Shown one piece after another: positions 21,101 to 28,360 of a stretch of 64,000 nucleotides of DNA (the first letter of the stretch is position 1; each line of letters opens with the position of its first letter). The stretch spans positions 992,001 through 1,056,000 of the forward strand of contig NZ_JAVTSS010000001.1 of assembly GCF_032678705.1 (NCBI RefSeq). The letters are read 5' to 3'. This stretch comes from Pedobacter frigiditerrae. Lineage in GTDB: Bacteria; Bacteroidota; Bacteroidia; Sphingobacteriales; Sphingobacteriaceae. The notes below the pieces were generated by a model. The model saw only the letters and a list, made by a program, of their open reading frames with translations, searched no databases and was not told where the DNA came from. A program made the translations under genes and the position numbers.

Positions 21101-24100
21101 AACCTACAATGGCGCTACCAGCAATGCTGATGCAATGGTAGTTAACAATCCATTAATTAATTTAGAATTACTAAGTGATGGAAGTGCTATTATTTTAACT
21201 TATGTACCTACCTTACCATTTGATGGGGTAGAAGTAAGATTAAACTCTGGTTTAATTGGCGCATTAACATCAGTAAATTTTGATTATGCACAGCGCATAA
21301 ATGTTGCACCTAAAGTTACTGCAGCAAGTGCAAGTACTTGTCAGGGAACTTCAGCAATGTTAAGTGTATTAAATCCTCAAGCAGGGGTAACTTATAAATG
21401 GTATTTAGAAAATACTTACCAAGCTGATGTCGTAACATTTAATACACCAACATCACTTGTTGCTGGAACTTATAATTTTTATGTAAAAGCATTTGCTTAT
21501 GGTTGCGAAAGTGCACCAACAAAAGTTGTGGTTACCGTTATTGCTCCACCAGCTCCACCCGTGGCACTTGCAGGAAATCCAGCAAGAGCTTGTTTAGGTT
21601 CGCCAGTTACATTAGGTGTACAACCTGTAGCAGGTATTACCTTCAATTGGTATGATGTTAATGGAAATGTATTGGTTCTTAATAATACTAATTATACTAC
21701 ACCTGCAAATTTGGTGGCAGGAACTTATGATTTTTATGTTGAGGCCGTAAATGGAAGCAGCTGTGCAAATGCTACTCGTACAAAAATTACGATTATCATT
21801 AACCCTTCATCAACAGCTGCAGATATTCAAGTTAGCGGTACGGTAGCAGTTTGTGGTTCATCAACAACAATATTAACCGCAAGTAGCTTAACAGTAACCA
21901 GCCCAGTATTTACTTGGTATAGAAATGCAGCATTAACAGATGTAGCTTTCACTGGTGCTGTGTTTACTACACCTGCTCTTTCTGCAACAACAACCTATTA
22001 TGTAACAGTTAGTGGTACAAACAAATGTGCAAATGCAGTTGCTGATGCTAAAGTGGTTACTATAACTATTAACCCACCAGCAACAGCTGCAGATATCAAT
22101 CTAGCAGGTGTAAGTACTATCTGTGCTGGTTCAGCGGTAAGCTTAACAGCGAGTACAACAACCGTTACTAATCCAGTATTTACTTGGTATAGAAACGCTG
22201 CCTTAACAGATGTAGCATTCACTGGAACCACTTTTGTTACTCCAGTGCTAAATGCAAGCACTACTTATTACGTAACAGTAAAAGGGGATAATAAATGTGA
22301 GAATACTGCTGGAAACGCACAAGCGATAACCATAACGGTTAATCCATTGGCTTCAGCCTCAGATATAGTAATTAGTGGCAACGCAACTATATGTAGTGGT
22401 TCAAACACTACGTTAAACGCTAGCTCTACAACAGTAACCAATCCTGTATTTACTTGGTACAACGATGCTAGCTTAACTTCTGTAGCCTTTGTTGGCGCTG
22501 TTTATGCAACACCAACTTTAACTGCAGACAAAACTTACTACGTTACTATTAAAGGCGATAATAAATGCGAAAGTACACCTGCAAATGCTAAGTTGGTAAC
22601 CATTACTGTTAAAGGTTATGCAACAGCTGCAGATATCACTTTAGTAAATTCAACAATATGCGCTGGTAACTCAACTACATTAATGGCATCAAGCTTTACC
22701 GTAACTAACCCAGTATTTACTTGGTATAGTGATGCTTCATTAACTGTGGTTGCCTATGTTGGTCCAACATATGTAGTACCACCTCTAAATACTACTACTA
22801 ATTTCTATGTAACTGTAAAAGGTACAAACAAATGCGAAAATATACCTGCAAATGCGAAAGTAGTAACCGTAACTGTAAATGCTTTGGCGGGGATGACAGA
22901 CATTATAGTAAACGGCAATGCTACCGCATGCGCAGGTTCTCCAGCAATTTTAACAGCAACAAGTCCAACGGTAACCAATCCGGTGTTTACTTGGTATGCT
23001 GATGCGGCTTTAACTAATCTAATTTACATTGGGCCAACATTTACAAGCCAACCTTTATTTGTAAATACTAATTTCTATGTAACAGTTAAAGGCGATAACA
23101 AATGTGAAAATGCACCTGCAAATGCGAAGGTCATTTCAATATCTGTTAAACCTGTTGCAACTTCGGCAGATATAACTGTTAGTAATGCAACGGTTTGCGA
23201 AGGAACAGCTACTACATTGGTTGCAAGTACAACAACAGTTACAAATCCGGTATTTACTTGGTATAGTGATGCATCCTTAACAACAAGTGTTTTTGTTGGT
23301 GCTTCATTTACCACACCAAACTTAACTGCAACTAAAACTTATTATGTAACAGTAAGTGGCGATAACAGATGTGCAAATACTTCATCAACTGCTAAAAATG
23401 TAACGGTTACAGTAAATATGGGAGCAATAGCTGCTGATATTAACTTAACTACACCAACGGTAGTATGTGGTTCTGGTAGTGTAAACATTAGTGCAAGTAG
23501 TGTAACGGTAACTAATCCAGTATTTACCTGGTATAGCGATGCTTCATTAACCACTGCAGTTTTTGTTGGACCAAGCTTTACAACTCCTTCACTTAGTGTT
23601 ACCACTACTTATTACGTAACCGTAAAAGGAACTAATAAATGTGAAAATACTGCCGCTAATGCTAAGCCAGTAACAATTATAGTTAAACCAATCGCAACAG
23701 CATCAGATTTATCAGTTAATGGTACCATATCAATATGCGAAGGCAATACAACAACACTTACAGCAAGTACAACTACAGTAACTAATCCAGTTTATACTTG
23801 GTATAGTAATTCTACCTTAACTAATGTTGTTTTTGTTGGATCTGTTTACACAACTGCTGTTCTAAATGCAACCACTACTTATTATGTAACTATAAAAGGA
23901 GATAATAGGTGTGAAAATGCAGCTGGTAATGCGAAAGTTGTTGTAGTAACTGTAAATGCAAAACCAATTAACCCTGTTGTTGCAAATACCGGTAGAGACA
24001 TTTGCGCTGGAAGTAGCACTACATTAACGGTAGAAAATGCTCAGACTGGTGTTACTTACGAATGGTATAATGCAGCTACAAATGGAACGCTTTTATTTAC

Positions 24101-25292
24101 TGGTGCTACCTACGTAACTCCAGTTTTAAATACAAGTACAACCTATTATGTTCAAGCAATAAGTGCTGCTGGTTGTGCAAACGCTAGCGGAAGAGTATTG
24201 GTAACTGTAAATGTTACGCAAAGACCAACTGCACCTACCGTAACCTCAAATAATGTTAATGTTTGTATCGGTAATACAACGATATTAAGTGTAAGCAACC
24301 CACAAAGTGGAGTTAATTATACTTGGTATACGTTAGCTAATGGTGGAACATCAGTAGGAACTGGTACTAATTTTACAACACCAGTTATTACTGCTAATGT
24401 GACTTATTATGTAGAAGCTGCTGCTGGTTCTTGTCAATCAACTGCAAGAACATCAGTAACCATCAATGCGATGCCAATACCTTTGGCACCAGCATCGATT
24501 TCTGCAACCAATAATCCAATTTGTTCTGGTAGTACTGCTACGTTAAATGTAAATAGTCCAGACGCAAACTTGATTTACAGATGGTACGCTAGCAGTTCAG
24601 GAGGTACATCATTATTTGAAGGTAATTCATTTACTACACCAATATTGGCTGCCACTACTACTTATTATGTAGAAAGTGTTTCAAAAACAGGTGGCTGTCC
24701 AAGTAACACCAGAACTTCTATTACTGTTAATGTGTTGCCTGTATTAGCAGCACCTGTGGTTACTGCACAATCTAAAACTGCAAATAGTGTAACGTTTGCT
24801 TGGGGTGCTGTTACTGGTGCAACTGCGTATGAGGTATCGATAAATAACGGGGCAACTTGGATAGTGCCATCTTCTGGAGCAAATGGAACAATTCATGTGG
24901 TTACAGGTTTACAACCAGGTCAAAGTGTAACGATCGTTGTAAGAGCAAAAGGTAGTTTAGATTGCCAAACAAGTGCAAATTCTACTCCAGTAACTGGAAC
25001 GGCAGACAATCCTTTTAGTAACGAATTATATGTGCCAAATACGTTTACGCCAAATGGGGATGGTAAAAATGACATTTTCTATGCTTACGGAAATCTGGTG
25101 TCTAAATTTAAGATGAGGATTTACAACCAGTGGGGAGAATTCTTATACGAATCCTTGTCAATTAATAACGGATGGGATGGAAGGTACAGAGGCAATCTAC
25201 AACCAAATGGTGTGTATGTGTATAATATCGATGTAACCTTTAACGATGGTACAACCAAAACGTTTAAAGGCACTGTAACCTTATTAAGATAA
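15162..25292 (+). CDS. Giant T9SS-exported multidomain adhesin (adhesin 2)
   Basis: A 3376-residue secreted surface protein, with a signal peptide of 33 residues (cleavage near SYA-QT). A globular module of about 150-190 residues recurs five times: near the N-terminus, near 210, 1065, 1475 and 1885. Its signature is GVTGV, AIDxDTQTGS, QRxxF, DxxRV. Between the copies are Ig_7-like domains (LRWYD, TTKTYYVAARR, one Cys pair each) and five putative Ig (He_PIG) domains at about 463-895 with LPPGLSFNPATREITGTPT. Eight near-identical Ig_7-like domains (about 2217-2933) follow, then more Ig_7 domains, one fibronectin-III-like domain (SVTFAWGAVTGATAYEVSI) and a CHU_C type B sorting domain (FTPNGDGKNDIFYAYG, MRIYNQWGEFLYES). 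Its stop codon overlaps the start of the porP gene (TAATG). It is almost certainly a cell-surface adhesin; the ligand is unknown. Confidence 0.9.
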   Translation: MKLISTLNQRSIRWTAFLLHLFLITLVFNESYAQTKIYATTATVKSVQVDNKDNATDATNSFATVKSYGGAAFGIGKYSGELELVFPAAVPANTTTFVRIGFDPDVLNALLGGNLGGLLADVVGGVVLGNHAFEAGARNGGTTIVSGTSSNSFSNANLRIVKDAAGLFYVAITPNQIYDRVYIKDITDALLLGSTNQTLVYNAFYTSGIDPCANAFATGFEGNGLTVDVLGLGKAGVTNPERAIDADQTNFSEISLGALGVAGSISQNIYFSTLSNPGDEFSVRLRVNPALVSAGLLNNTTITAYNGNTQVFSQNLNSLLTLDLLGLLNSGQATSVPFVPGAQFNRVQITLNSLLNVGLTQTVDLYSVVSSAPRPTFVAPLSNAINVCYNNSANLGATTASTNELRWYDVSLGGTVLATTAYNGTYVTPNLTTTKTYYVAARRIGCTSESIRVPITVTVNPQMVLVTTTLSNATVGSAYSKQITAATGGTPTYTYALAAGSTLPTGLVLSSSGQIGGTPTTAGDYNFNITATDSKNCTVTTAYTLKVTPTLVLAPATLPNGTVGTLYPTQVIPAATGGSTPYTYVATNLPPGLSFNPATREITGTPTTSGPYVVNVVATDADGNQASNNYTIVVKDPLVLPTSPLADGTVGITYATQTILPATGGTGPYTYSALNLPPGLSFNPATREITGTPTTAGTYAIPVTVTDSEGRTTTSNYSIRVKDPLTLANQTLPDGNVSVAYPTQTLPAANGGVGPYTYAAINLPPGLNFNPATRQITGTPTQSGNYTITMTATDAESNTISNTYALKVIGALSLPTATLPNGTVGVPYPTQTLPAVTGGTAPYTYVATNLPPGLSFNTITREITGTPTTGGVYTVSLKATDANGNVVNTDYSITVGVTAPVVANATICSGTTATLTVSNLQAGVTYNWYGPTGNTPLTTGNNGTFMTPIVNATTTFYVEAVSGTAVSTRTAVTVNINPAPNAPVITTNNQVINSGQSTVVQATANAGETINWYANAAGGASLATGPSFTTPNLTTTTTYYAETVNGTGCVSASRAPVTITVLSGPSNPNCNAANSQNSGITGICLLCSISGAGNSTDANLTNFTRITLAVGVGAQGYQRLIFPSTGVATDSIRLDLATPTGLLDLSVLGGVTVTVMNGGSVVNTYQLNSALIDLKLLGGNRFKATFLAGGVYDRVEVRFSATVAALSSLDIYGAEIIYPKPTVASTGLTICSGSTASLSATPNGGTTLTWYSDAVGGSVLANGNTYTTPALTTTTTYYIQVSKAGCANAERVPVTVTVTPVLTVPVVAAVPSTCEGSTRTLTVTSPNSAVTYNWFETAVGGPSIFTGTSFTTPALTANKTYYVEASQAGCLSPSRAAVSITVTPRPAAPQVQSSSSTVSPGQTAVLTASSADANVNFNWYTTANGTTPFYTGSTFVTPPLNSTTSYYVESFNTITGCTSATRIQVTVTVDGSTPVNPVPCEGAVSQTNGVTGVLAILAGVSNPTLAIDNDTQTGSTLVIPVGLAASVYQRLTFPTASNVGDTIRVLINSPSKLLSASVLGSLQLTTFNAGVSNNDALFSNNPLVNLTLLSGNTQALLTIVPTSVFDQVEVRLNSGLVGALTSLNINYAQHVIAKPEVVAANVTTCVGQTAVLTVNNPKAGLTYKWYDAAGVYQAGKDGISFTTPAITADTKYFVAASNGSGCVGARTVVNITAAPQPTVPVLVFANVNTCAGNNVLLEVKNPVPSTTYKWYNAGGTYQAGMDGTSFTIPVVLVNTTYSVEAVNSCGTSARATATITVGSVDVPIVTPAAVTVSEGSPAVLTASSSTSGAIFNWYASAGSVAILHTGATYVTPPLTITTTYFVEAVVPGPCPASARASVTITVTPNGTPVTTPCGAATVALADGVTGVALFAGVSNPNLAIDNNTQTGSSLLMPVGALGASVFQRVGFAGGLSHVGDTLRVKISSPGKLLSLSVLPSLSVTTYNGATSNADAMVVNNPLINLELLSDGSAIILTYVPTLPFDGVEVRLNSGLIGALTSVNFDYAQRINVAPKVTAASASTCQGTSAMLSVLNPQAGVTYKWYLENTYQADVVTFNTPTSLVAGTYNFYVKAFAYGCESAPTKVVVTVIAPPAPPVALAGNPARACLGSPVTLGVQPVAGITFNWYDVNGNVLVLNNTNYTTPANLVAGTYDFYVEAVNGSSCANATRTKITIIINPSSTAADIQVSGTVAVCGSSTTILTASSLTVTSPVFTWYRNAALTDVAFTGAVFTTPALSATTTYYVTVSGTNKCANAVADAKVVTITINPPATAADINLAGVSTICAGSAVSLTASTTTVTNPVFTWYRNAALTDVAFTGTTFVTPVLNASTTYYVTVKGDNKCENTAGNAQAITITVNPLASASDIVISGNATICSGSNTTLNASSTTVTNPVFTWYNDASLTSVAFVGAVYATPTLTADKTYYVTIKGDNKCESTPANAKLVTITVKGYATAADITLVNSTICAGNSTTLMASSFTVTNPVFTWYSDASLTVVAYVGPTYVVPPLNTTTNFYVTVKGTNKCENIPANAKVVTVTVNALAGMTDIIVNGNATACAGSPAILTATSPTVTNPVFTWYADAALTNLIYIGPTFTSQPLFVNTNFYVTVKGDNKCENAPANAKVISISVKPVATSADITVSNATVCEGTATTLVASTTTVTNPVFTWYSDASLTTSVFVGASFTTPNLTATKTYYVTVSGDNRCANTSSTAKNVTVTVNMGAIAADINLTTPTVVCGSGSVNISASSVTVTNPVFTWYSDASLTTAVFVGPSFTTPSLSVTTTYYVTVKGTNKCENTAANAKPVTIIVKPIATASDLSVNGTISICEGNTTTLTASTTTVTNPVYTWYSNSTLTNVVFVGSVYTTAVLNATTTYYVTIKGDNRCENAAGNAKVVVVTVNAKPINPVVANTGRDICAGSSTTLTVENAQTGVTYEWYNAATNGTLLFTGATYVTPVLNTSTTYYVQAISAAGCANASGRVLVTVNVTQRPTAPTVTSNNVNVCIGNTTILSVSNPQSGVNYTWYTLANGGTSVGTGTNFTTPVITANVTYYVEAAAGSCQSTARTSVTINAMPIPLAPASISATNNPICSGSTATLNVNSPDANLIYRWYASSSGGTSLFEGNSFTTPILAATTTYYVESVSKTGGCPSNTRTSITVNVLPVLAAPVVTAQSKTANSVTFAWGAVTGATAYEVSINNGATWIVPSSGANGTIHVVTGLQPGQSVTIVVRAKGSLDCQTSANSTPVTGTADNPFSNELYVPNTFTPNGDGKNDIFYAYGNLVSKFKMRIYNQWGEFLYESLSINNGWDGRYRGNLQPNGVYVYNIDVTFNDGTTKTFKGTVTLLR
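16549..17848 (+). repeat. Five tandem He_PIG-type Ig domains in adhesin 2
   Basis: Five units of about 87 residues carry the putative-Ig signature (LPNGTVGxxYPTQ, GGxxPYTY, LPPGLSFNPATREITGTPTT, GxYxxxVxATD). Units 2 to 5 share long stretches of nearly identical DNA, for instance around the LPPGL segment; unit 1 is more divergent. Confidence 0.85.
21808..23960 (+). repeat. Eight tandem ~90-residue Ig_7-like repeats in adhesin 2
   Basis: Eight units of about 269 bases encode TAADIxxxGxxxxCxGSxTxLxAS, VTNPVFTWYxDASLT, TTYYVTVKGxNKCEN, ANAKVVTITV. Each has one Cys in the first strand and one in the NKC segment, suggesting one disulfide per domain. The core coding for NPVFTWY is almost identical at DNA level between units. 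Confidence 0.88.
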
Positions 25293-26308
25293 TGTCTAAC
25301 CTAAAAATAAAAAAAATGAAATACTTTAAAATATTTATGTTGGCATTAGGACTAAGTCTTTGTGCTAAAGAATCAATCGCTCAAATAGATCCACATTTCT
25401 CTCAATATTATGCTAACCCATTATGGTTAAATCCAGCACTAACAGGTGTAACAGATGGTGATTATAGGGTTAACGTAAATGCAAAACAACAATGGGCAAA
25501 TGTGGGTAAGGGCTATTTAACAGGGGGTGCATCATTCGATATGGCGCCCACTAAGAACCTTGCTTTAGGGGCAATGATTATTAATCAACGTGCAGGCGAT
25601 ATTGGTTACAATCAATTAAATGCAGTAGTATCAGGAGCTTATAGAATACGTTTCGGCAGGGAAGGAGACCAAATTGTAAACTTCGGATTGCAAGCTGGTG
25701 TAATTAACAAAAGTTTTGATCCTTCTAAAATCACACTTGGAAGTCAGTATAATCCAATTTTAGGATACGATCCAAGTATGGGGATGAATGAAGATATCTC
25801 GTCATCTGGATATTTATCTCCAGACGTAAACTTTGGAGTAATGTATTTTGATGGAAGAGGTAATACAAAAGTGAACTCTTTCATTGGTGCTAGTGTTTCT
25901 CACCTTACTAGGCCAAAAGATAAATTTGTAGGTGGCGATTCTCGTTTGCCAATGCGTTTTACTGGCCACGGTGGGGCTAGGGTAAAAGTAAATTACATGC
26001 TAGATATCACACCGAACTTCATTTACCTTAAACAGGGTGACGCACAAGAAGTAGCTGGTGGTGCTTATGCTCAATTAATGTTAAGCACAGAATCTGACTT
26101 GCTTTTTGGTGCAAATTACAGGCTGGAAGATTCGGCCATTGCTTTTGTAGGCTTACATCATAAAAGTATGGTTTTTGGTGTGAGTTATGACTTTAATACA
26201 TCGCAATTGAATCGAGCAACTGGTAGTAAAGGTGGTTTAGAATTATCAATTTCCTTTACTAGTAGAAAAGGTATTGTTGGTCCAAGTTTTTACTGTCCTA
26301 GACTTTAA
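25292..26308 (+). CDS. PorP/SprF family type IX-associated outer-membrane protein
   Basis: A 338-residue protein of the PorP/SprF family (TIGR03519), predicted beta-barrel outer-membrane proteins encoded next to CHU_C proteins and thought to help their export or surface attachment. A signal peptide ends at SIAQ-ID. The mature N-terminus has the family signature DPHFSQYYANPLWLNPALTG. Glycine-rich amphipathic strands follow (FGLQAGVINKSFDP, PDVNFGVMYFDGRG), and the C-terminus is LELSISFTSRKG with a terminal CPRL. The ATG at 25292 overlaps the upstream stop by one base; a second in-frame ATG at 25316 gives a cleaner signal peptide. Translational coupling with adhesin 2 and an 11-base gap to the next gene argue for one operon and a shared function. 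Confidence 0.9.
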   Translation: MSNLKIKKMKYFKIFMLALGLSLCAKESIAQIDPHFSQYYANPLWLNPALTGVTDGDYRVNVNAKQQWANVGKGYLTGGASFDMAPTKNLALGAMIINQRAGDIGYNQLNAVVSGAYRIRFGREGDQIVNFGLQAGVINKSFDPSKITLGSQYNPILGYDPSMGMNEDISSSGYLSPDVNFGVMYFDGRGNTKVNSFIGASVSHLTRPKDKFVGGDSRLPMRFTGHGGARVKVNYMLDITPNFIYLKQGDAQEVAGGAYAQLMLSTESDLLFGANYRLEDSAIAFVGLHHKSMVFGVSYDFNTSQLNRATGSKGGLELSISFTSRKGIVGPSFYCPRL

Positions 26309-26319
26309 TCCCCATAGAT

Positions 26320-28320
26320 ATGCGTTACTTAAAAACAATTTTCATCCTCCTCTTAAGCTTTTCATTTGCAAAAGCGCAATTTGTTTCAGCTGATAGTAAA
26401 AGAGTAGCAGACGTTTATTTTTTAAACAAAGAATATTATGCTGCGGCAGAATATTATAAAAAAGCATTACAAATATCTCCAGATAGCCTTGGTTTTGTTG
26501 TTCCTTATGGATTTGAGAAAAAGGTATTAGAAGAAAGTCCCAAAAAGGAAGACTATGAATATGCAGTATTTCAATTGGCTACTTCATTAAGGTTATATAA
26601 GAATTTTCAAGATGCAGAAAAGTGGTATGCCATAGCTAATAACTTTACCAATTCGAAATATGCTTTAAGTGGCTTTTGGTATGGAGATTGTCTTCGCTCG
26701 AACTTAAGATTCGAAGAAGCAATTATGGCTTATGAGATTTTTATTAAAAAATATCCTATAAATGATAGTTACAAAGAAAAAGCGATAGCCGAAATTGAAT
26801 CTTGTAAGTTCGCTTTAAATGAAATCAAATATCCTCGGTTATATAAATTAGCTAAATTACCAGCAAACGTAAACCTTTCTGGCTCTAATTATGCAACTGC
26901 TTTATTAAACAACACTTTTTACTTTACTTCATCTAGACCAAAAATGGTTGCTGGAAAAAATGAAGTTTTAGCTGGCGTTAATGAAAATAAAGTTGTTAAA
27001 AAAGCAACACCTTACATTAATGCCATTTATACTGCACAGGTAAATACAGATACTGCAAAGGTTAATGTAAGTAAAGTTGCCGTTAATGCCAGAGAAATGG
27101 AGGTTGCTGCTCCTGCATTACATCCAAATGGAAATGCCATGTATTTCACGGCATGGACTAATAAGGATGAAAAAATCAGAAGCATTTATATTTCACGTAA
27201 AAGTGCTACAGGAGAGTGGTCAGACCCAATTTCATTAGGAGGGGAAATCAATGTCAATGGTTATAATTCCATGCAACCTTATGTAACTAAGGATGGGAAA
27301 TACTTTGTTTTTTCGTCAGATAGGCCAGGTGGTTCTGGTAAGTACGATTTATGGTATGCATTAGTGAGACCAGATGGTACCACAGGCAACGCAATGAATT
27401 TAGGCGAGAAAATAAACTCAAAGGGTGATGATCAAGCGCCATATTTTAATCCTAAGACTAAAAAACTAATGTTTAGTACCAATGGAAGAGTAGGTATGGG
27501 TGGTTTTGATTTTTATGAAGCCCAAGGAGATTTTACCAATTGGACCGCTCCGAAAAATTTAGGATATCCATTTAACTCTGCTAAGGATGATTTATACTTT
27601 ACATCGTTAGATGATCAAGACAATGAAGGTTATGTAAGTTCTGATAGGGAATCAGTGTGTTGTTTAGAAATTTTCCATGTTAAAAAAGATATACTAACAG
27701 TAAGTGGAAAGCTGATAGATTGCGAAAGTAAAAAACCATTGGAAGGTGCTAAAGTAGTTTTAACTAGCGATGACCTTGGCGAAATGACCACCACTACTGA
27801 TGCAAACGGAAATTATAGTTTCGGCATTACTTCAAATAGAGGTTTTCATCTTAATGCTACTAAACGTTTGTATTTTGCTAAAAACTTAAACTATAGCTTA
27901 CAGCAGTTGGTAGCTATAGATACTTTAAAAGGAGAATTATGCTTAGATAAAATACCAGAGAAACCTATTGTTTTAAAGAACATTTTATATGAGTTTGACA
28001 GTGCAGAACTAACCGATTCATCTAAGGTTAACCTAAATCATTTATACGATATTATGGTTGAGAACAAAGACATAGAGATTGAATTGGGTGCTCATACTGA
28101 TAATATCGGTACAGCCGAATATAATTTAGATTTGTCTCAGCGCAGGGCAAAATCTTGTGTGGATTATTTGATAAGTAAAGGTATTGCGCCAGAAAGAATG
28201 ACTAGTAAGGGTTATGGATTTGATGTTCCTATTGCTCCAAATCAATTAGCAAAAGGTAAGGATAATCCCGAAGGAAGAGCGTTAAATAGACGAACAGAAT
28301 TTAAGGTTACCAAAAAATAG
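26320..28320 (+). CDS. TPR-PD40-OmpA outer-membrane protein, PorE-like (cassette 2)
   Basis: A 666-residue exported protein and paralogue of the one at 9958. It has a short signal peptide (cleavage near AKAQ), TPR-like helices (about 25-165), a PD40 propeller (about 180-455, with MQPYVTKDGKYFVFSSDRPGG and APYFNPKTKKLMFSTNGRVG), a carboxypeptidase-regulatory-like domain (about 460-530) and an OmpA domain (about 545-666, with IELGAHTDN and NRRTEFKV). It starts 11 bases after porP. The presumed role is to link the secreted adhesin or its PorP partner to peptidoglycan; in the T9SS literature PorE-type proteins have this architecture. The operon ends with a strong terminator just after its stop codon. 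Confidence 0.88.
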   Translation: MRYLKTIFILLLSFSFAKAQFVSADSKRVADVYFLNKEYYAAAEYYKKALQISPDSLGFVVPYGFEKKVLEESPKKEDYEYAVFQLATSLRLYKNFQDAEKWYAIANNFTNSKYALSGFWYGDCLRSNLRFEEAIMAYEIFIKKYPINDSYKEKAIAEIESCKFALNEIKYPRLYKLAKLPANVNLSGSNYATALLNNTFYFTSSRPKMVAGKNEVLAGVNENKVVKKATPYINAIYTAQVNTDTAKVNVSKVAVNAREMEVAAPALHPNGNAMYFTAWTNKDEKIRSIYISRKSATGEWSDPISLGGEINVNGYNSMQPYVTKDGKYFVFSSDRPGGSGKYDLWYALVRPDGTTGNAMNLGEKINSKGDDQAPYFNPKTKKLMFSTNGRVGMGGFDFYEAQGDFTNWTAPKNLGYPFNSAKDDLYFTSLDDQDNEGYVSSDRESVCCLEIFHVKKDILTVSGKLIDCESKKPLEGAKVVLTSDDLGEMTTTTDANGNYSFGITSNRGFHLNATKRLYFAKNLNYSLQQLVAIDTLKGELCLDKIPEKPIVLKNILYEFDSAELTDSSKVNLNHLYDIMVENKDIEIELGAHTDNIGTAEYNLDLSQRRAKSCVDYLISKGIAPERMTSKGYGFDVPIAPNQLAKGKDNPEGRALNRRTEFKVTKK

Positions 28321-28328
28321 TTGATTTA

Positions 28329-28354
28329 GGGAGGTTTTAAACCTCCCTTTTTTT
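28329..28354. terminator. Bidirectional terminator after cassette 2
   Basis: A GGGAGGTTT / AAACCTCCC near-perfect palindrome followed by seven T. It lies nine bases after the PorE-like stop and just before the convergent stop codon at 28361. Confidence 0.9.
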
Positions 28355-28360
28355 ATTGCC

